Of a stretch of 64,000 bases of DNA, positions 10,403 to 22,695 are shown in pieces. Each line of letters begins with the position of its first letter. Within the stretch, counting starts at the first letter, position 1. This stretch comes from Alicycliphilus denitrificans K601 (lineage in GTDB: Bacteria > Pseudomonadota > Gammaproteobacteria > Burkholderiales > Burkholderiaceae_C): NCBI RefSeq assembly GCF_000204645.1, contig NC_015422.1, positions 2,559,001-2,623,000 of the forward strand, written 5' to 3'. A program made the position numbers and the translations under genes. The notes beneath the pieces are model-generated. The model had not been told where the DNA came from. It saw nothing but the letters and a program-made list of their open reading frames with translations, and did no database searches.

Positions 10403-11407
10403 TTAATTGATGGCCTGCGGCGACGCGTCCAGCAGCCAGCAGGCCTGCCACTGGCCGCCGTCGATCAGGCTGCGCGCATGGGCCAGCAGGCACTCGCGCA
10501 CCACGGCGGTGGCGGCGTCGTCCGCGCGGCTGGCCTGGGTGGTCACGAAGTAGCGCCGCTGCAATGCCGGATCGGTGACGCGGGCGACGATCCAGTGCCC
10601 CGGAGCGGCGGACTGCTGACGCTGGGCCAGCGACACCTCGGCCAGGGTGCAGGCGGGTGAGAAGGTGAAGCCGGCGCCGCAGTGGTAGAGCGAGCGGATG
10701 ACGCGCGCCGAGTCGTGCTCGTGCACGATGTTCAGGCGCAGCCCGCGCTGCTCGGCCGCCGCCTCTACGCTCTGGCGGATGGCGAAGCGCCGCGACTGCA
10801 GCACCAGGGGCAGCCGGCTGGCGTGGGCGAAGGCCAGGCTGGGCAGGCCGCCGCCGGGGTCGCTTTGCAGCAGCGGCACCACTGCGGCGCCGCGGTCCAG
10901 GCCCGTCAGCAAGATGTCCTCCTGCGCCATGGGCTGGCAGTCCAGGCCGGGCAGCGCCGGGGTGTCGACGACGATGCCGATGTCGGCGCGGCGCTCCAGT
11001 ACGGCCTTTTGCACCGTCAGGCTCAGGCCGTCGAGCACGAAGACGCGGATGCGCGGGTGCGTTTGCGACAGCTGCGCGATGACCGGCCCGAGCAGCAACG
11101 TGGTCAGCAGGAAGGGCACGGCGATCGTGACCGAGCCCTCCGGGCCCTGGGGCAGGCGCCGGATGCGCTCACCCATGGCCTCGGCGTCGCTGAGCAGGCG
11201 GCGGGCGTCCTGGTACAGCTGGGTGCCGGCCGGCGTCGGCGTCACGCCGGCGTGGCTGCGTTCGAGCAGCTGGGCGCCCAGTTCGGCCTCCAGCTTCTTG
11301 ATCTGCGCCGTCAGCGCCGGCTGGGCCACATACAGTGAATGCGCTGCGCGCGAGAGGCTGCCGACCTCGACGACGGCGATGAAGTAGCGCAGCGCCCGCA
11401 GGTCCAT
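10403..11407 (-). CDS. LysR-family transcriptional regulator
   Basis: 334 aa. The N-terminal winged helix-turn-helix (about residues 1-60, L-S-R-A-A-H-S-L-Y-V-A-Q-P-A-L-T) is followed by a two-lobed effector domain. It probably controls the downstream ligase, dehydrogenase and Bug genes, which start 104 nt after its stop. Unusually, its ATG is separated by one base from the prmB stop (TGA-A-ATG), so it can be translated from the dapE-prmB message as well. No divergent target promoter exists, unlike many LysR genes. Confidence 0.92.
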   Translation of the reverse strand: MDLRALRYFIAVVEVGSLSRAAHSLYVAQPALTAQIKKLEAELGAQLLERSHAGVTPTPAGTQLYQDARRLLSDAEAMGERIRRLPQGPEGSVTIAVPFLLTTLLLGPVIAQLSQTHPRIRVFVLDGLSLTVQKAVLERRADIGIVVDTPALPGLDCQPMAQEDILLTGLDRGAAVVPLLQSDPGGGLPSLAFAHASRLPLVLQSRRFAIRQSVEAAAEQRGLRLNIVHEHDSARVIRSLYHCGAGFTFSPACTLAEVSLAQRQQSAAPGHWIVARVTDPALQRRYFVTTQASRADDAATAVVRECLLAHARSLIDGGQWQACWLLDASPQAIN

Positions 11408-11408
11408 T

Positions 11409-14694
<3,286 letters not shown>

Positions 14695-14756
14695 GCTCGC
14701 TCCCTCTCTCGTGGTCGTTGTCGTTGCGCGGGCGCCGATCGGCCGGCCGGTGCGCG

Positions 14757-15581
14757 TCAGTCGCGCAGCAGGTCGTTGAGGCTGGTGGTGGAGCGCGTCT
14801 TGGCGTCCACCTTCTTGACGATGATGGCGGCGTACATGCTGTAGCGGCCGCCGTCCTTGGGCAGGTTGCCGCTGACCACCACAGAGCCCGCGGGCACGCG
14901 GCCGTAGATCGTCTCGCCCGTGGCGCGGTCGTAGATGGGGGTGCTCTGGCCGATGTACACGCCCATGGAGATGACGGAGTTCTCCTCGACGACCACGCCC
15001 TCGACGATCTCGGAGCGCGCGCCGATGAAGCAGTTGTCCTCGATGATGGTGGGGCCGGCCTGCAGCGGCTCCAGCACTCCGCCCAGGCCCACGCCGCCCG
15101 ACAGGTGCACGTTCTTGCCCACCTGGGCGCACGAGCCGACGGTGGCCCAGGTATCGACCATGGTGCCCTCGTCCACATAGGCGCCGATGTTCACGTAGCT
15201 CGGCATCAGGATCGCGCCCTTGGCGATGAAGCTGCCGCGGCGGGCCACGGCCGGAGGCACCACGCGCACGCCGGTGGCGGCCATCTCGTCGGGCGTGAGG
15301 TGGGAGAACTTCGTCGGCACCTTGTCGAAGAAGGCCAGGTCGCCGGCCTTCATGATGGCGTTGTCCTTCAGGCGGAAGGACAGCAGCACGGCCTTCTTGA
15401 TCCACTGGTGCACGGTCCAGCGGCCCACGCCTTCGCGCGTGGCTACGCGCAGCTGGCCATTGTTGAGCTCGGAGATTACGTGTTCCACGGCGTCCACGAC
15501 CTCCTTCGGTGCGGAGGCGGGGGAAAGGCTTGCGCGGTTGTCCCAGGCGTTGTCGATCAGGGTCTGCAGTTGTTGACTCAT
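14757..15581 (-). CDS. dapD: Tetrahydrodipicolinate N-succinyltransferase
   Basis: Transfers succinyl from succinyl-CoA to tetrahydrodipicolinate in the succinylase branch of lysine/DAP synthesis. The 274-aa length is standard. A left-handed beta-helix of hexapeptide repeats occupies the middle (for example [27 protein letters not shown]). Its start is 7 nt after the dapC stop, so dapC-dapD are one unit, with pilU and dapE next. Confidence 0.96.
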   Translation of the reverse strand: MSQQLQTLIDNAWDNRASLSPASAPKEVVDAVEHVISELNNGQLRVATREGVGRWTVHQWIKKAVLLSFRLKDNAIMKAGDLAFFDKVPTKFSHLTPDEMAATGVRVVPPAVARRGSFIAKGAILMPSYVNIGAYVDEGTMVDTWATVGSCAQVGKNVHLSGGVGLGGVLEPLQAGPTIIEDNCFIGARSEIVEGVVVEENSVISMGVYIGQSTPIYDRATGETIYGRVPAGSVVVSGNLPKDGGRYSMYAAIIVKKVDAKTRSTTSLNDLLRD

Positions 15582-15588
15582 GGTGAGC

Positions 15589-16791
15589 TCAGATACGGGA
15601 TTGGATGAATTGCACGATGCGCCGGGCGGCCTGCTCGCATTCCTCGGCCTCGGCTACAAGGGCCATGCGCACACGCTGGGCGCCGGGGTTGGCGCCGTTC
15701 ACGTCGCGCGCCAGATAACTGCCCGGCAGTACCGTCACATTGTATTGAGTCAGCAGCGCCCGGGCGAACTCGGTGTCGCTCATGCCCAGGGCGTCCGGCA
15801 CCCTGGCCCAGAGGTAGAAGCCCGCGTCGGGGAGGCCCACCTGCATGACCTGTGCCAGCATGGGCGTGACCTGGGCGAACTTGCGGCGGTACAGCGCGCG
15901 GTTTTCCTGCACGTGCGTCTCGTCGTTCCAGGCGGCGATGCTCGCGGCCTGCACGGCCGGCCCCATGGCGCTGCCGTGGTAGGTGCGGTAGAGCAGGAAG
16001 GCCTTGACGAGCGCGGCATCGCCGGCCACGAAGCCGCTGCGCAGGCCCGGCACGTTGCTGCGCTTGGACAGGCTGGTGAAGGCGAGCAGGTTGCGGTAGT
16101 CCGTGCGGCCCAGGCGGTGCGCGGCCTCCAGGCCGCCGAGCGGGGGCTCGTCGCGGAAATAGATCTCGCTGTAGCACTCGTCCGAGGCGATCACGAAGCC
16201 GTAGCGGTCGCTCAGCGCGAACAGCTTTTCCCACTCCGTGAGCGGCATCACGGCGCCCGTGGGGTTGCCCGGCGAGCAGGTGAACAGCAGCTGCGTGCGC
16301 TGCCACACGTCCTCGGGCACGCTGTCCCAGTCCACGGCGAAGTTGCGCGCCGGGTCGCTGGGCGCGTAGTGGGGCGTGGCGCCCGCCAGCAGCGTGGCGC
16401 CCTCGTAGATCTGGTAGAAGGGGTTGGGGCAAACCACGGTCGCGCCGGGGCGGGACGCATCCACCACCGTCTGGGCGAAGGCGAACAGCGCCTCGCGCGA
16501 GCCGTTGACGGGCAGCACCTGCGTGGCCGGGTCTACGACGACGCCGTAGCGCCGCTGCATCCAGCCCGCGCAGGCCTCGCGCAGGCGCGGCTCGCCCAGG
16601 GTGGACGGGTAGCTCGCCAGGCCCGCCAACCCTTCGGCCAGCGCATCCTTGATGAACTGCGGCGTGGCGTGGCGCGGCTCGCCTATGCCCAGGCTGATGG
16701 GACTGTGTTCGGCCGAGGGCGTGACCCCCGCGAAAAGCTGTCGCAGCCGCTCGAACGGGTAGGGCTGCAATAAGGAGAGCAGGGGATTCAT
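15589..16791 (-). CDS. dapC: Succinyldiaminopimelate transaminase
   Basis: PLP aminotransferase (class I fold) converting N-succinyl-2-amino-6-ketopimelate to succinyl-DAP with glutamate. 400 aa, the usual DapC length. The PLP lysine is in S-L-S-K-R-S-N; the substrate Arg region R-S-G-F follows, and P-N-P-F-Y and S-D-E-C-Y-S-E-I are typical. Start at 16791 ([11 protein letters not shown]) is preferred over the upstream open frame. Its place directly before dapD confirms DapC over other class I enzymes. Confidence 0.93.
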   Translation of the reverse strand: MNPLLSLLQPYPFERLRQLFAGVTPSAEHSPISLGIGEPRHATPQFIKDALAEGLAGLASYPSTLGEPRLREACAGWMQRRYGVVVDPATQVLPVNGSREALFAFAQTVVDASRPGATVVCPNPFYQIYEGATLLAGATPHYAPSDPARNFAVDWDSVPEDVWQRTQLLFTCSPGNPTGAVMPLTEWEKLFALSDRYGFVIASDECYSEIYFRDEPPLGGLEAAHRLGRTDYRNLLAFTSLSKRSNVPGLRSGFVAGDAALVKAFLLYRTYHGSAMGPAVQAASIAAWNDETHVQENRALYRRKFAQVTPMLAQVMQVGLPDAGFYLWARVPDALGMSDTEFARALLTQYNVTVLPGSYLARDVNGANPGAQRVRMALVAEAEECEQAARRIVQFIQSRI

Positions 16792-16882
16792 AGGGGGAGG
16801 ATTATCGGGGAAGGAGGCACCGGGCTGCTTGGCGCCATCGAATCCCGCCTGCTGCGCCTGCTGGGCGCTCCGCCTTGGACGG

Positions 16883-17566
16883 TCAGCCGTGCACGGCGCG
16901 CTGCGCGCGGGCCCGTGCCAGCGCGGCGGCGATCGCCGCATGCTTGGGGTCGGCGGGTGCCTTCGCGTCGGGCCGATCGGCGCGCGGCATGGCGCCAGCT
17001 GCCGGGGGCGCCACTAGCGCCTGCTGCTCTTCGCGCTCCAGGCGCTCCCGCCGCGCCCTGTAGCGCGTGCGCGCCTGCTCGGCCTGCGGCGCGGACCAAG
17101 CGGCCCAGCCGGTGGCCTGGCCGCTGGCGTTCTCCATGCGGATGCAGTCCACGGGGCAGGCGGGCAGGCACAACTCGCAGCCCGTGCAATGCGGAGCGAT
17201 CACGGTGTGCATGCGCTTGTTCAGGCCCAGGATGGCATCCGTGGGGCAGGCCTTGATGCACAGCGTGCAGCCAATGCACCAGTTTTCGTCAATGACGGCC
17301 ACGGCACGCGGCGTCTCCTGGCCATGGGCCGCGCTCAGCGGCAGTTCGGGCCGGCCGGTGATCGCCGCCAGGCGCGCCACGCCCTGGGCTCCGCCCGGGG
17401 GGCACTGGTTGATGCCGGCCTCGCCGCTGGCCACCGCGTGCGCGTAGGCCGCGCAGTCGGGGTAGCCGCAGCGTGTGCACTGGGTCTGGGGCAGGGCAGC
17501 GTCGATGCGCTCGGCCAGGGCCTGCAGTGCTGCAGCCGGTAACGACGAGGCCTGCGCCAGGGCCAT
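16883..17566 (-). CDS. rnfB: RnfB-like iron-sulfur ferredoxin
   Basis: A 227-aa soluble electron carrier. The first cluster has the RnfB-type spacing Cys30, Cys33, Cys38, Cys55. Two classical 4Fe-4S motifs follow (Cys97/100/103/107 and Cys127/130/133/137). The N-terminal membrane helix of full RnfB is missing, and the ~80-residue C-terminal tail is Ala/Arg-rich and low complexity. No other rnf genes are nearby, so it probably works alone as a ferredoxin, a form common in betaproteobacteria. It begins 15 nt after the phaZ stop. The partner enzyme is unknown. Confidence 0.85.
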   Translation of the reverse strand: MALAQASSLPAAALQALAERIDAALPQTQCTRCGYPDCAAYAHAVASGEAGINQCPPGGAQGVARLAAITGRPELPLSAAHGQETPRAVAVIDENWCIGCTLCIKACPTDAILGLNKRMHTVIAPHCTGCELCLPACPVDCIRMENASGQATGWAAWSAPQAEQARTRYRARRERLEREEQQALVAPPAAGAMPRADRPDAKAPADPKHAAIAAALARARAQRAVHG

Positions 17567-17581
17567 GGCTGTGCGCTCCGT

Positions 17582-18898
17582 TCAGGCGGCGGCGGTGCGC
17601 ACGCGGCGCACGCGCACGGCCCCGGCCGGCTGCCCGGGCTGGTTGGCACGGATGAAGTCGCGCACCTTGGCATACACATGCTTGCGCCAGCGGCGGCCGC
17701 TGAAGATGCCATAGTGGCCCGCGCCCTTGACCTCGTAGTGCATGCGGCGCTCGGGCGCGATGCCGGAGCACAGGCCCTGGGCGGCCTCCGTCTGGCCGCT
17801 GCCGGAGATGTCGTCGAGCTCGCCCTCGATGGTCAGCAGGGCCGTGTCGGCGATGTCCTGCGGGCGCACGCGTTCGAGCTTGCCGTCGGGCGAGCGCACG
17901 TCCCAGGTGCCGTTGACCAGGCTGTAGTCCTGGAACACGGTCTTGATGGTTTCGAGGTAATAGTTGGCGTCCATGTCGAGCACGGCGTTGTACTCGTCGT
18001 AGAACTTGCGGTGGGCCTCGGCGCTCGCGTCGTCGCCCTGGATCAGGTTCTTGAAATAGTCGTAGTGGCTGGTTGCGTGGCGGTCAGGGTTCATGGCCAC
18101 GAAGCCCATGTGCTGCATGAAGCCCGGGTAGACGCGGCGCCCTGCGCCGGGGAAGTTGCTGGGCACGCGGTAGATGACGTTGGTCTCGAACCACTTGAAG
18201 CTGCGCTGCGTGGCGAGGTTGTTGACCGCCGTGGGCGAGCGGCGCGCGTCGATGGGGCCGCCCATCATGGTCATGGACAGCGGCGTGGTCTCGCCGCGGC
18301 TGGCCATGAGCGAGACGGCGGCCAGCACGGGCACCGTGGGCTGGCACACGCTCATCACATGGCAGTTGCCGTACTTCTGCTGCAGGTGGCGGATGAATTC
18401 CTGCACGTAGTTGACGTAGTCGTCGAGGTGGAAGTCCCCCTCGGACAGAGGCACGAGGCGCGCGTTCTTCCAGTCGGTGATGTAGACCTTGTGGTCTGCG
18501 AGCATGGAGCGCACGGTGTCGCGCAGCAGCGTGGCGTAGTGCCCGGACAGGGGCGCGACGACGAGCACCACGGGTTGTTCCTTGAGCTTGAGCAAGGTGT
18601 CGGGGTCGTCGGAGAAGCGCTTGAAGCGGCGCAGCTCGCAGAACGGCTTGTCGATTTCCACGCGCTCGTGGATGGCGCAGCTCACGCCGTCCACGTCGAC
18701 GGTGCGGATGCCGAACTGGGGCTTCTCGTAGTCCTTGCCCAGCCGGAACAGCAGCTCGTAGCCGGCCGACATGCGGTGCGCCAGCTGGGTTTCACTGAAG
18801 GGAGACAGCGGGTTGCTGTAGAACTTGGCAGCCGCTTGCGCCAGGTCGGCGAAGGGCTCCATCAGGGTACGCTGGGTTTCGTAGAGGGTGTACAGCAT
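17582..18898 (-). CDS. phaZ: Intracellular PHB depolymerase
   Basis: Mobilises PHB granules. The 438-aa protein has the Cys-type active site of intracellular depolymerases: Cys185 in V-C-Q-P-T-V-P, an Asp in E-G-E-L-D-D-I-S and His in G-A-G-H-Y-G-I-F. This is the Ralstonia PhaZ1 pattern, not the Ser lipase box of secreted enzymes. No signal peptide. Start at 18898 (L-Y-T-L-Y-E-T-Q) is favoured over a GC-rich upstream extension. A TTGCA-G-TGCAA palindrome lies 20 nt upstream and could be a PhaR-type operator (inference). Confidence 0.93.
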   Translation of the reverse strand: MLYTLYETQRTLMEPFADLAQAAAKFYSNPLSPFSETQLAHRMSAGYELLFRLGKDYEKPQFGIRTVDVDGVSCAIHERVEIDKPFCELRRFKRFSDDPDTLLKLKEQPVVLVVAPLSGHYATLLRDTVRSMLADHKVYITDWKNARLVPLSEGDFHLDDYVNYVQEFIRHLQQKYGNCHVMSVCQPTVPVLAAVSLMASRGETTPLSMTMMGGPIDARRSPTAVNNLATQRSFKWFETNVIYRVPSNFPGAGRRVYPGFMQHMGFVAMNPDRHATSHYDYFKNLIQGDDASAEAHRKFYDEYNAVLDMDANYYLETIKTVFQDYSLVNGTWDVRSPDGKLERVRPQDIADTALLTIEGELDDISGSGQTEAAQGLCSGIAPERRMHYEVKGAGHYGIFSGRRWRKHVYAKVRDFIRANQPGQPAGAVRVRRVRTAAA

Positions 18899-18917
18899 GG
18901 GGCTTGCGCATTTTATG

Positions 18918-18928
18918 TTGCAGTGCAA
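18918..18928. promoter_or_regulatory. TTGCA-N-TGCAA palindrome at phaZ start
   Basis: An 11-bp inverted repeat TTGCAGTGCAA, 20 nt upstream of phaZ, in the stretch between two A/T-rich segments where a promoter would be expected. TGC/GCA half-sites are typical of PhaR repressor targets in other PHB producers. No phaR gene is in the window, so assignment is inference. Confidence 0.4.
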
Positions 18929-18989
18929 TATGTTAGTCCTTGCACAGCCCGGCGCGTAGGGGAAAACACTTGGCCAACGTCTCGCGCGC

Positions 18990-19008
18990 GACAAGTTTTC
19001 AACTTGTC
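18990..19008. promoter_or_regulatory. GACAAGTT-TTC-AACTTGTC inverted repeat
   Basis: A perfect 8-bp inverted repeat with a 3-nt centre in the 175-nt gap between the (p)ppGpp synthetase stop and phaZ. It may be an operator or a small hairpin after the synthetase gene. No T-run follows on the minus strand, so terminator function is doubtful. Confidence 0.35.
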
Positions 19009-19073
19009 TTCACAATTTTATGATAGCGAATGTCGCTTTGCCGGTGGGCATTTCCGCCGTTTTTGACCTGTAT

Positions 19074-20132
19074 CTAGACGTACGGAGCTCCCTGCAACCA
19101 TGCCTCGAAGGCCTCGCGCGAACTGTTGCGTAAAGCACGCCGGAACAGCTGCTTGTCGCCCAGGTACAGGCAGTGGCGGATCACGGTGAAGGGGGTGAAG
19201 CTGCCCTCGGGGTTGTGTTCCTCGTAGAACTGCTTGTAGCGCTTGACCGTGGCCAGGGTCTCGCGCATCAGCGCATTGAAGCGCGAGCGGGTGATGCCCG
19301 GCGACCAGGCCCGGATGTCGTCCACGAACTGGTCCACCTTCCGGGCGTCGAACTCGGCGTCCTTGAAGAAATGGTTGGCGATCTTCAGGAAGGTGAAGGC
19401 ATCGAGCTCGCTGCCGGGCGCCGGCGCCCGCGCGGTGCCGGGTTCAGGCTCGGCGGTTTCGTCGGACGCGCGCTGCAGCTCGGCGGCGGTGGCGTCGCGG
19501 ATCTGGCGGAACTCGCGGTCGGCCAGCTCGAACAGCGCCGACAGCACGTTGATGCGGCGCTTGAGCTGCGCGGGGATCGATTTCTTGTACTTGATCTTGT
19601 GGTCCAGCACGCTCCAGGCGTCCTGGATGATGGTGCGCACCTGCAGCTCGAACGGCTGGTTGGCGTAGGCCGCGTTCTGGGGCAGCGCCGCCTGCTCGGC
19701 ATTGAGCCGCAAGTCCAGGTGCAGGCCCTTGTAGCCGAACGAGGCCTCGGTGCCCTCCATGGCGCTGACTTTGTCGGTCACGTCGATCACGTCGAAGTGC
19801 GACTGCACGATCTGCGCCACCTTTTCCAGCTCGTCCTCGTAGAGGCAGACCACGCGCACGCCAATCAGGTCGGTGATGTAGTGGTGGATCTCGTAGGGCG
19901 TGCCGCTTTCCTCCAGCGCCGTGCGGTACTTGCGCGAGAACTTGCGCAGGCACTCGTCGCGGTCCTTCACGCGGCCCTCGATCTTGGCGATGTCGATGTG
20001 GCGGGCCTGGGACAGGATGGACTGCAGCAGCGCCATGAAGAACGCGCAGGCCTGCTGCAGCGCCGGCAGCTCCCGCGCGTAGAAGGCGTGGAAGACGGAT
20101 TCCTCGTGTGCGGGCTGGATCGCGGAAGACAT
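19074..20132 (-). CDS. Single-domain (p)ppGpp synthetase (RelA/SpoT domain)
   Basis: A 352-aa protein with a synthetase-type RelA_SpoT domain in the first ~200 residues: the R-V-K-D-R-D...R-K-F basic segment, D-L-I-G-V-R-V-V-C, G-Y-K-G-L-H-L and E-L-Q-V-R-T...D-H-K-I-K-Y-K. There is no HD hydrolase domain upstream and no TGS/ACT after it. The C-terminal ~120 residues are helical and unlike RelP/RelQ. It is therefore a long small-alarmone-synthetase type. Start at 20132 (S-S-A-I-Q-P) is chosen; a TTG further upstream is possible. Adjacent to phaZ on the same strand, which may link PHB use to starvation signalling (inference). Confidence 0.82.
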   Translation of the reverse strand: MSSAIQPAHEESVFHAFYARELPALQQACAFFMALLQSILSQARHIDIAKIEGRVKDRDECLRKFSRKYRTALEESGTPYEIHHYITDLIGVRVVCLYEDELEKVAQIVQSHFDVIDVTDKVSAMEGTEASFGYKGLHLDLRLNAEQAALPQNAAYANQPFELQVRTIIQDAWSVLDHKIKYKKSIPAQLKRRINVLSALFELADREFRQIRDATAAELQRASDETAEPEPGTARAPAPGSELDAFTFLKIANHFFKDAEFDARKVDQFVDDIRAWSPGITRSRFNALMRETLATVKRYKQFYEEHNPEGSFTPFTVIRHCLYLGDKQLFRRALRNSSREAFEAWLQGAPYV

Positions 20133-20198
20133 GGGGCGGCGGGGGGAAGGAGAGCTTGGCAATGGTAGGGCAGGACGGGCCGGAGCCCCCCGTCAATC

Positions 20199-21200
20199 CT
20201 AGGCTGGCCTGATGCGCGCCAGCGCCATCACCTCGCGCGCGGGCAGGTGCTTCAGGCGGTGGTCGCTCCACACCTGGCGCCAGCGGCGCGCGCCGGGCAG
20301 TCCGTTGCGCAGGCCCAGCATGTGGCGCGCCACGGCGTACCAGTGCGTGCCGTGCGCGGCGGCCTCGCGCTCCATGTAGGCCACCATCTCCTCCTCGACC
20401 TGCTCGCGCGTGAGCGTGCCGGGCTTGGCGCCGAAGAACAGCTCGTCCCAGCGCGTCAGCCACCAGGGGTTGTGGTAGGCCTCGCGGCCCACCATCACGC
20501 CATCGACCAGCGCCAGCTGTTCCAGCACGGCCGCGTCGGTCTGCAAGCTCCCGTTGATGGCGATGGTCAGCTGCGGGAAGTCCGATTTCAGCCGCGCCGC
20601 CACCTCGTAGCGCAGCGGCGGAATCTCGCGGTTCTCCTTGGGCGAGAGTCCCTTGAGCCAGGCATTGCGCGCATGCACGATGAACACGCGGCAGCCCGCG
20701 TCGGCCACCGTGCCCACGAAGTCGCGCACGAAGCCGTAGTCCTCCGTCTGGTCGATGCCGATGCGGTGCTTGACGGTGACGGGCATGTCGACCACGTCCA
20801 CCATGGCCTTCACGCAGTCGGCTACCAGCCGCGGCTCGTTCATCAGGCAGGCGCCGAAGGCGCCGCGCTGCACGCGCTCGCTGGGGCAGCCGCAGTTGAG
20901 GTTGATCTCGTCGTAGCCCCACTGCGCGCCCAGGCGGGCGCTGTGCGCCAAGTCGGCAGGTTCGCTGCCGCCCAGCTGCAGCGCCACGGGGTGCTCGGCC
21001 TCGCCGAAGCGCAGGTGGCGTGGCACATCGCCATGCAGCAACGCGCCGGTGGTCACCATTTCGGTGTAGAGCAGGGCGTGGCGCGACAGCAGGCGGTGCA
21101 GGTGGCGGCAGTGCCTGTCGGTCCAGTCCATCATCGGCGCCACGCTCATGCGCCAGGGGCTCAGTCCTGAGCCAAGTTGTTGGTTCTCTTCGGTTTCCAT
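20199..21200 (-). CDS. dusA: tRNA-dihydrouridine(20/20a) synthase
   Basis: Flavoenzyme reducing U20/U20a in the tRNA D-loop. 333 aa, TIM barrel with A-P-M-M-D-W-T-D at the N-terminus, I-N-L-N-C-G-C-P-S, catalytic Cys in G-A-F-G-A-C-L-M and the DusA-specific K-G-L-S-P-K-E-N-R-E-I-P-P-L. That last motif separates DusA from DusB and DusC. It ends 66 nt before the synthetase start. The exact initiator (21200 or the internal Met at residue 18) is not certain. Confidence 0.93.
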   Translation of the reverse strand: METEENQQLGSGLSPWRMSVAPMMDWTDRHCRHLHRLLSRHALLYTEMVTTGALLHGDVPRHLRFGEAEHPVALQLGGSEPADLAHSARLGAQWGYDEINLNCGCPSERVQRGAFGACLMNEPRLVADCVKAMVDVVDMPVTVKHRIGIDQTEDYGFVRDFVGTVADAGCRVFIVHARNAWLKGLSPKENREIPPLRYEVAARLKSDFPQLTIAINGSLQTDAAVLEQLALVDGVMVGREAYHNPWWLTRWDELFFGAKPGTLTREQVEEEMVAYMEREAAAHGTHWYAVARHMLGLRNGLPGARRWRQVWSDHRLKHLPAREVMALARIRPA

Positions 21201-21366
21201 GGATTTCGCGCCGCGTCACGTCGTTGCGTGTGGGCGGATTGGCAGGGGGTGAAAAATTCCTGGTGCAGGTCTGCATCAAGCAAGGCGGGGCCGTGATTTT
21301 CCCTGAGCCGCGCCACGCCGATGGGCTTCAGGCCCAAACGTCGGGAAGATGCCCGTTGAGTAAATA

Positions 21367-21384
21367 AGATTATTATCGTAATCT
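21367..21384. promoter_or_regulatory. AGATTA-N6-TAATCT operator candidate
   Basis: A perfect 6-bp inverted repeat, AGATTA and TAATCT, spaced by 6 nt in an A/T-rich island 50 nt upstream of the MaoC-like gene. Spacing and position fit a TetR-family operator. The TetR gene is second in the following two-gene unit, so autoregulation is likely (inference). Confidence 0.5.
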
Positions 21385-21433
21385 ATTTTCCGTTACCTTA
21401 CGGCGGCGACGATAAACACTTGGAGTACGACCG

Positions 21434-21895
21434 ATGAAAGACGCGCAAGCGGCCAAGCCGCTGTACCTGGAGGATTTGGCGGTGGGGGATGTGTTCGTGA
21501 GCCCTCCGCATGCGCTCGACGCACAGCAGATCGTCGAATTCGCGTCCCAGTTTGACCCGCAGCCGTTCCACCTCGATGAGCAGGCTGCCAAGGGCTCGTT
21601 CTTCGAGGGGCTGGCCGCGAGCGGATGGCATACCGTGGCGATCACCATGCGCTTGCTGGTGCAGAGCTTTCCTCTGGCCAGGGGCGTGATTGGCGCTGGA
21701 GCCGAACTCAGCTGGTCGCAGCCCACGCGGCCGGGTGACGTACTTCGCGTGACCAGCACCATCAAGGACATTGCGCCTTCTCGATCAAAGCCCGACCGGG
21801 CCATCGTGGTGCTCGAAAGCGTGACCTCCAACCAGCACGGTGCTCCTCTGCAGAAGCTGGTCAGCAAGGTCGTTGCCTTCAAAAGGACGGCGTAG
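21434..21895 (+). CDS. MaoC-like hot-dog dehydratase
   Basis: 153 aa, single hot-dog fold of the R-specific enoyl-CoA hydratase/MaoC group. Visible are the hydratase-like D-P-Q-P-F-H-L-D segment (catalytic Asp and His of the hydratase 2 motif) and G-L-A-A-S-G-W-H-T. It could hydrate an enoyl-CoA to (R)-3-hydroxyacyl-CoA, which would feed PHA synthesis, or be a mesaconyl/other acid CoA hydratase. GGAG lies before the ATG. The TetR gene starts 3 nt after its stop, so the two are coupled. Codon use is less extreme than in the flanks. Confidence 0.85.
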   Translation: MKDAQAAKPLYLEDLAVGDVFVSPPHALDAQQIVEFASQFDPQPFHLDEQAAKGSFFEGLAASGWHTVAITMRLLVQSFPLARGVIGAGAELSWSQPTRPGDVLRVTSTIKDIAPSRSKPDRAIVVLESVTSNQHGAPLQKLVSKVVAFKRTA

Positions 21896-21898
21896 TCC

Positions 21899-22507
21899 AT
21901 GGGACGCTCGACGCAGGAGAAGGCCCTGGAGAACCGCGCAAGGATCGTGGACCGCGCCAATGCGCTGTTTCGCCAGCGCGGCGTCGACAACGTGTCCGTG
22001 TCGGACGTGATGGGCGCCTGCGGAATGACCGTGGGCGGCTTCTACAAGCATTTTGATTCCAAGGATGCGCTGGTCGCGCAGGCCTGCGGCCTCGCGTTCA
22101 CGCAGGCGCTGAAGGCCTGGGACGAGGTCTACGAGAATGCGGACACAAATGCCAGAGAACGGAATCTGGAGTTGGTGCGCCGCTACATCAACAACCGGTC
22201 TCCAGAACGCCGATGCCCCATTCTGGCGTTCGCTCCCCACGTCGCGACCGGCGATGCGGCCGGACCGGCCGTCCGTGCCTACCAGGCCGGCATCCATGAG
22301 CTCTTCGAAAAGTTCGTCGAAGGGGCGGGCACGGAGGGAGAGCCCCCCGTGCCTGCCGCGTCCCGCGAAGCCATGGCGCTTTTTGCTGCCATGGTTGGCG
22401 CGCGGGTCCTGAACCAGGCGGCGGGCAATGCAGGCTGGGTCCGCGATATCGAAGACGCGGTCATTGCCGCGGCGGCTTCACTCTCCCCGAAGAACGAGAA
22501 ACCTTAG
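21899..22507 (+). CDS. TetR-family transcriptional regulator
   Basis: 202 aa. The N-terminal helix-turn-helix (about residues 12-58, V-S-V-S-D-V-M-G-A-C-G-M-T-V-G-G-F-Y-K-H-F) is canonical TetR. The ligand-binding half is helical and contains Cys in R-R-C-P-I-L, as in some NemR/YxaF-type members. It is translationally coupled to the MaoC gene and probably represses this pair through the 21367 palindrome. Inducer unknown. Confidence 0.9.
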   Translation: MGRSTQEKALENRARIVDRANALFRQRGVDNVSVSDVMGACGMTVGGFYKHFDSKDALVAQACGLAFTQALKAWDEVYENADTNARERNLELVRRYINNRSPERRCPILAFAPHVATGDAAGPAVRAYQAGIHELFEKFVEGAGTEGEPPVPAASREAMALFAAMVGARVLNQAAGNAGWVRDIEDAVIAAAASLSPKNEKP

Positions 22508-22520
22508 GCCCCTTTGAGGT

Positions 22521-22572
22521 ATTTTTGCCCTCTAACGCTTACGGGGAGATCGCTGGCAGCTATTGATACATG
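22521..22572 (-). repeat. Dispersed repeat, copy R6
   Basis: Minus-strand reading: TGTATCAATAGCTGCC, AGCGATC, then TAAGCGTTAGAGGGC and AAAAATACC. A near-complete copy located just after the tetR stop in the 188-nt gap before the next gene. No other gene-like sequence is visible in the gap. Confidence 0.7.
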
Positions 22573-22695
22573 AGCAACCAGGGACGCGCGTCGCGCCGGC
22601 CGGAACTGCGCACTGCCGGCAAATACGCCTGGCGCATCTCCGTGGCGGTGTACTAGCATGGCCTATCACACAGGTCGCTTGGAAGGAGGCGCGCC

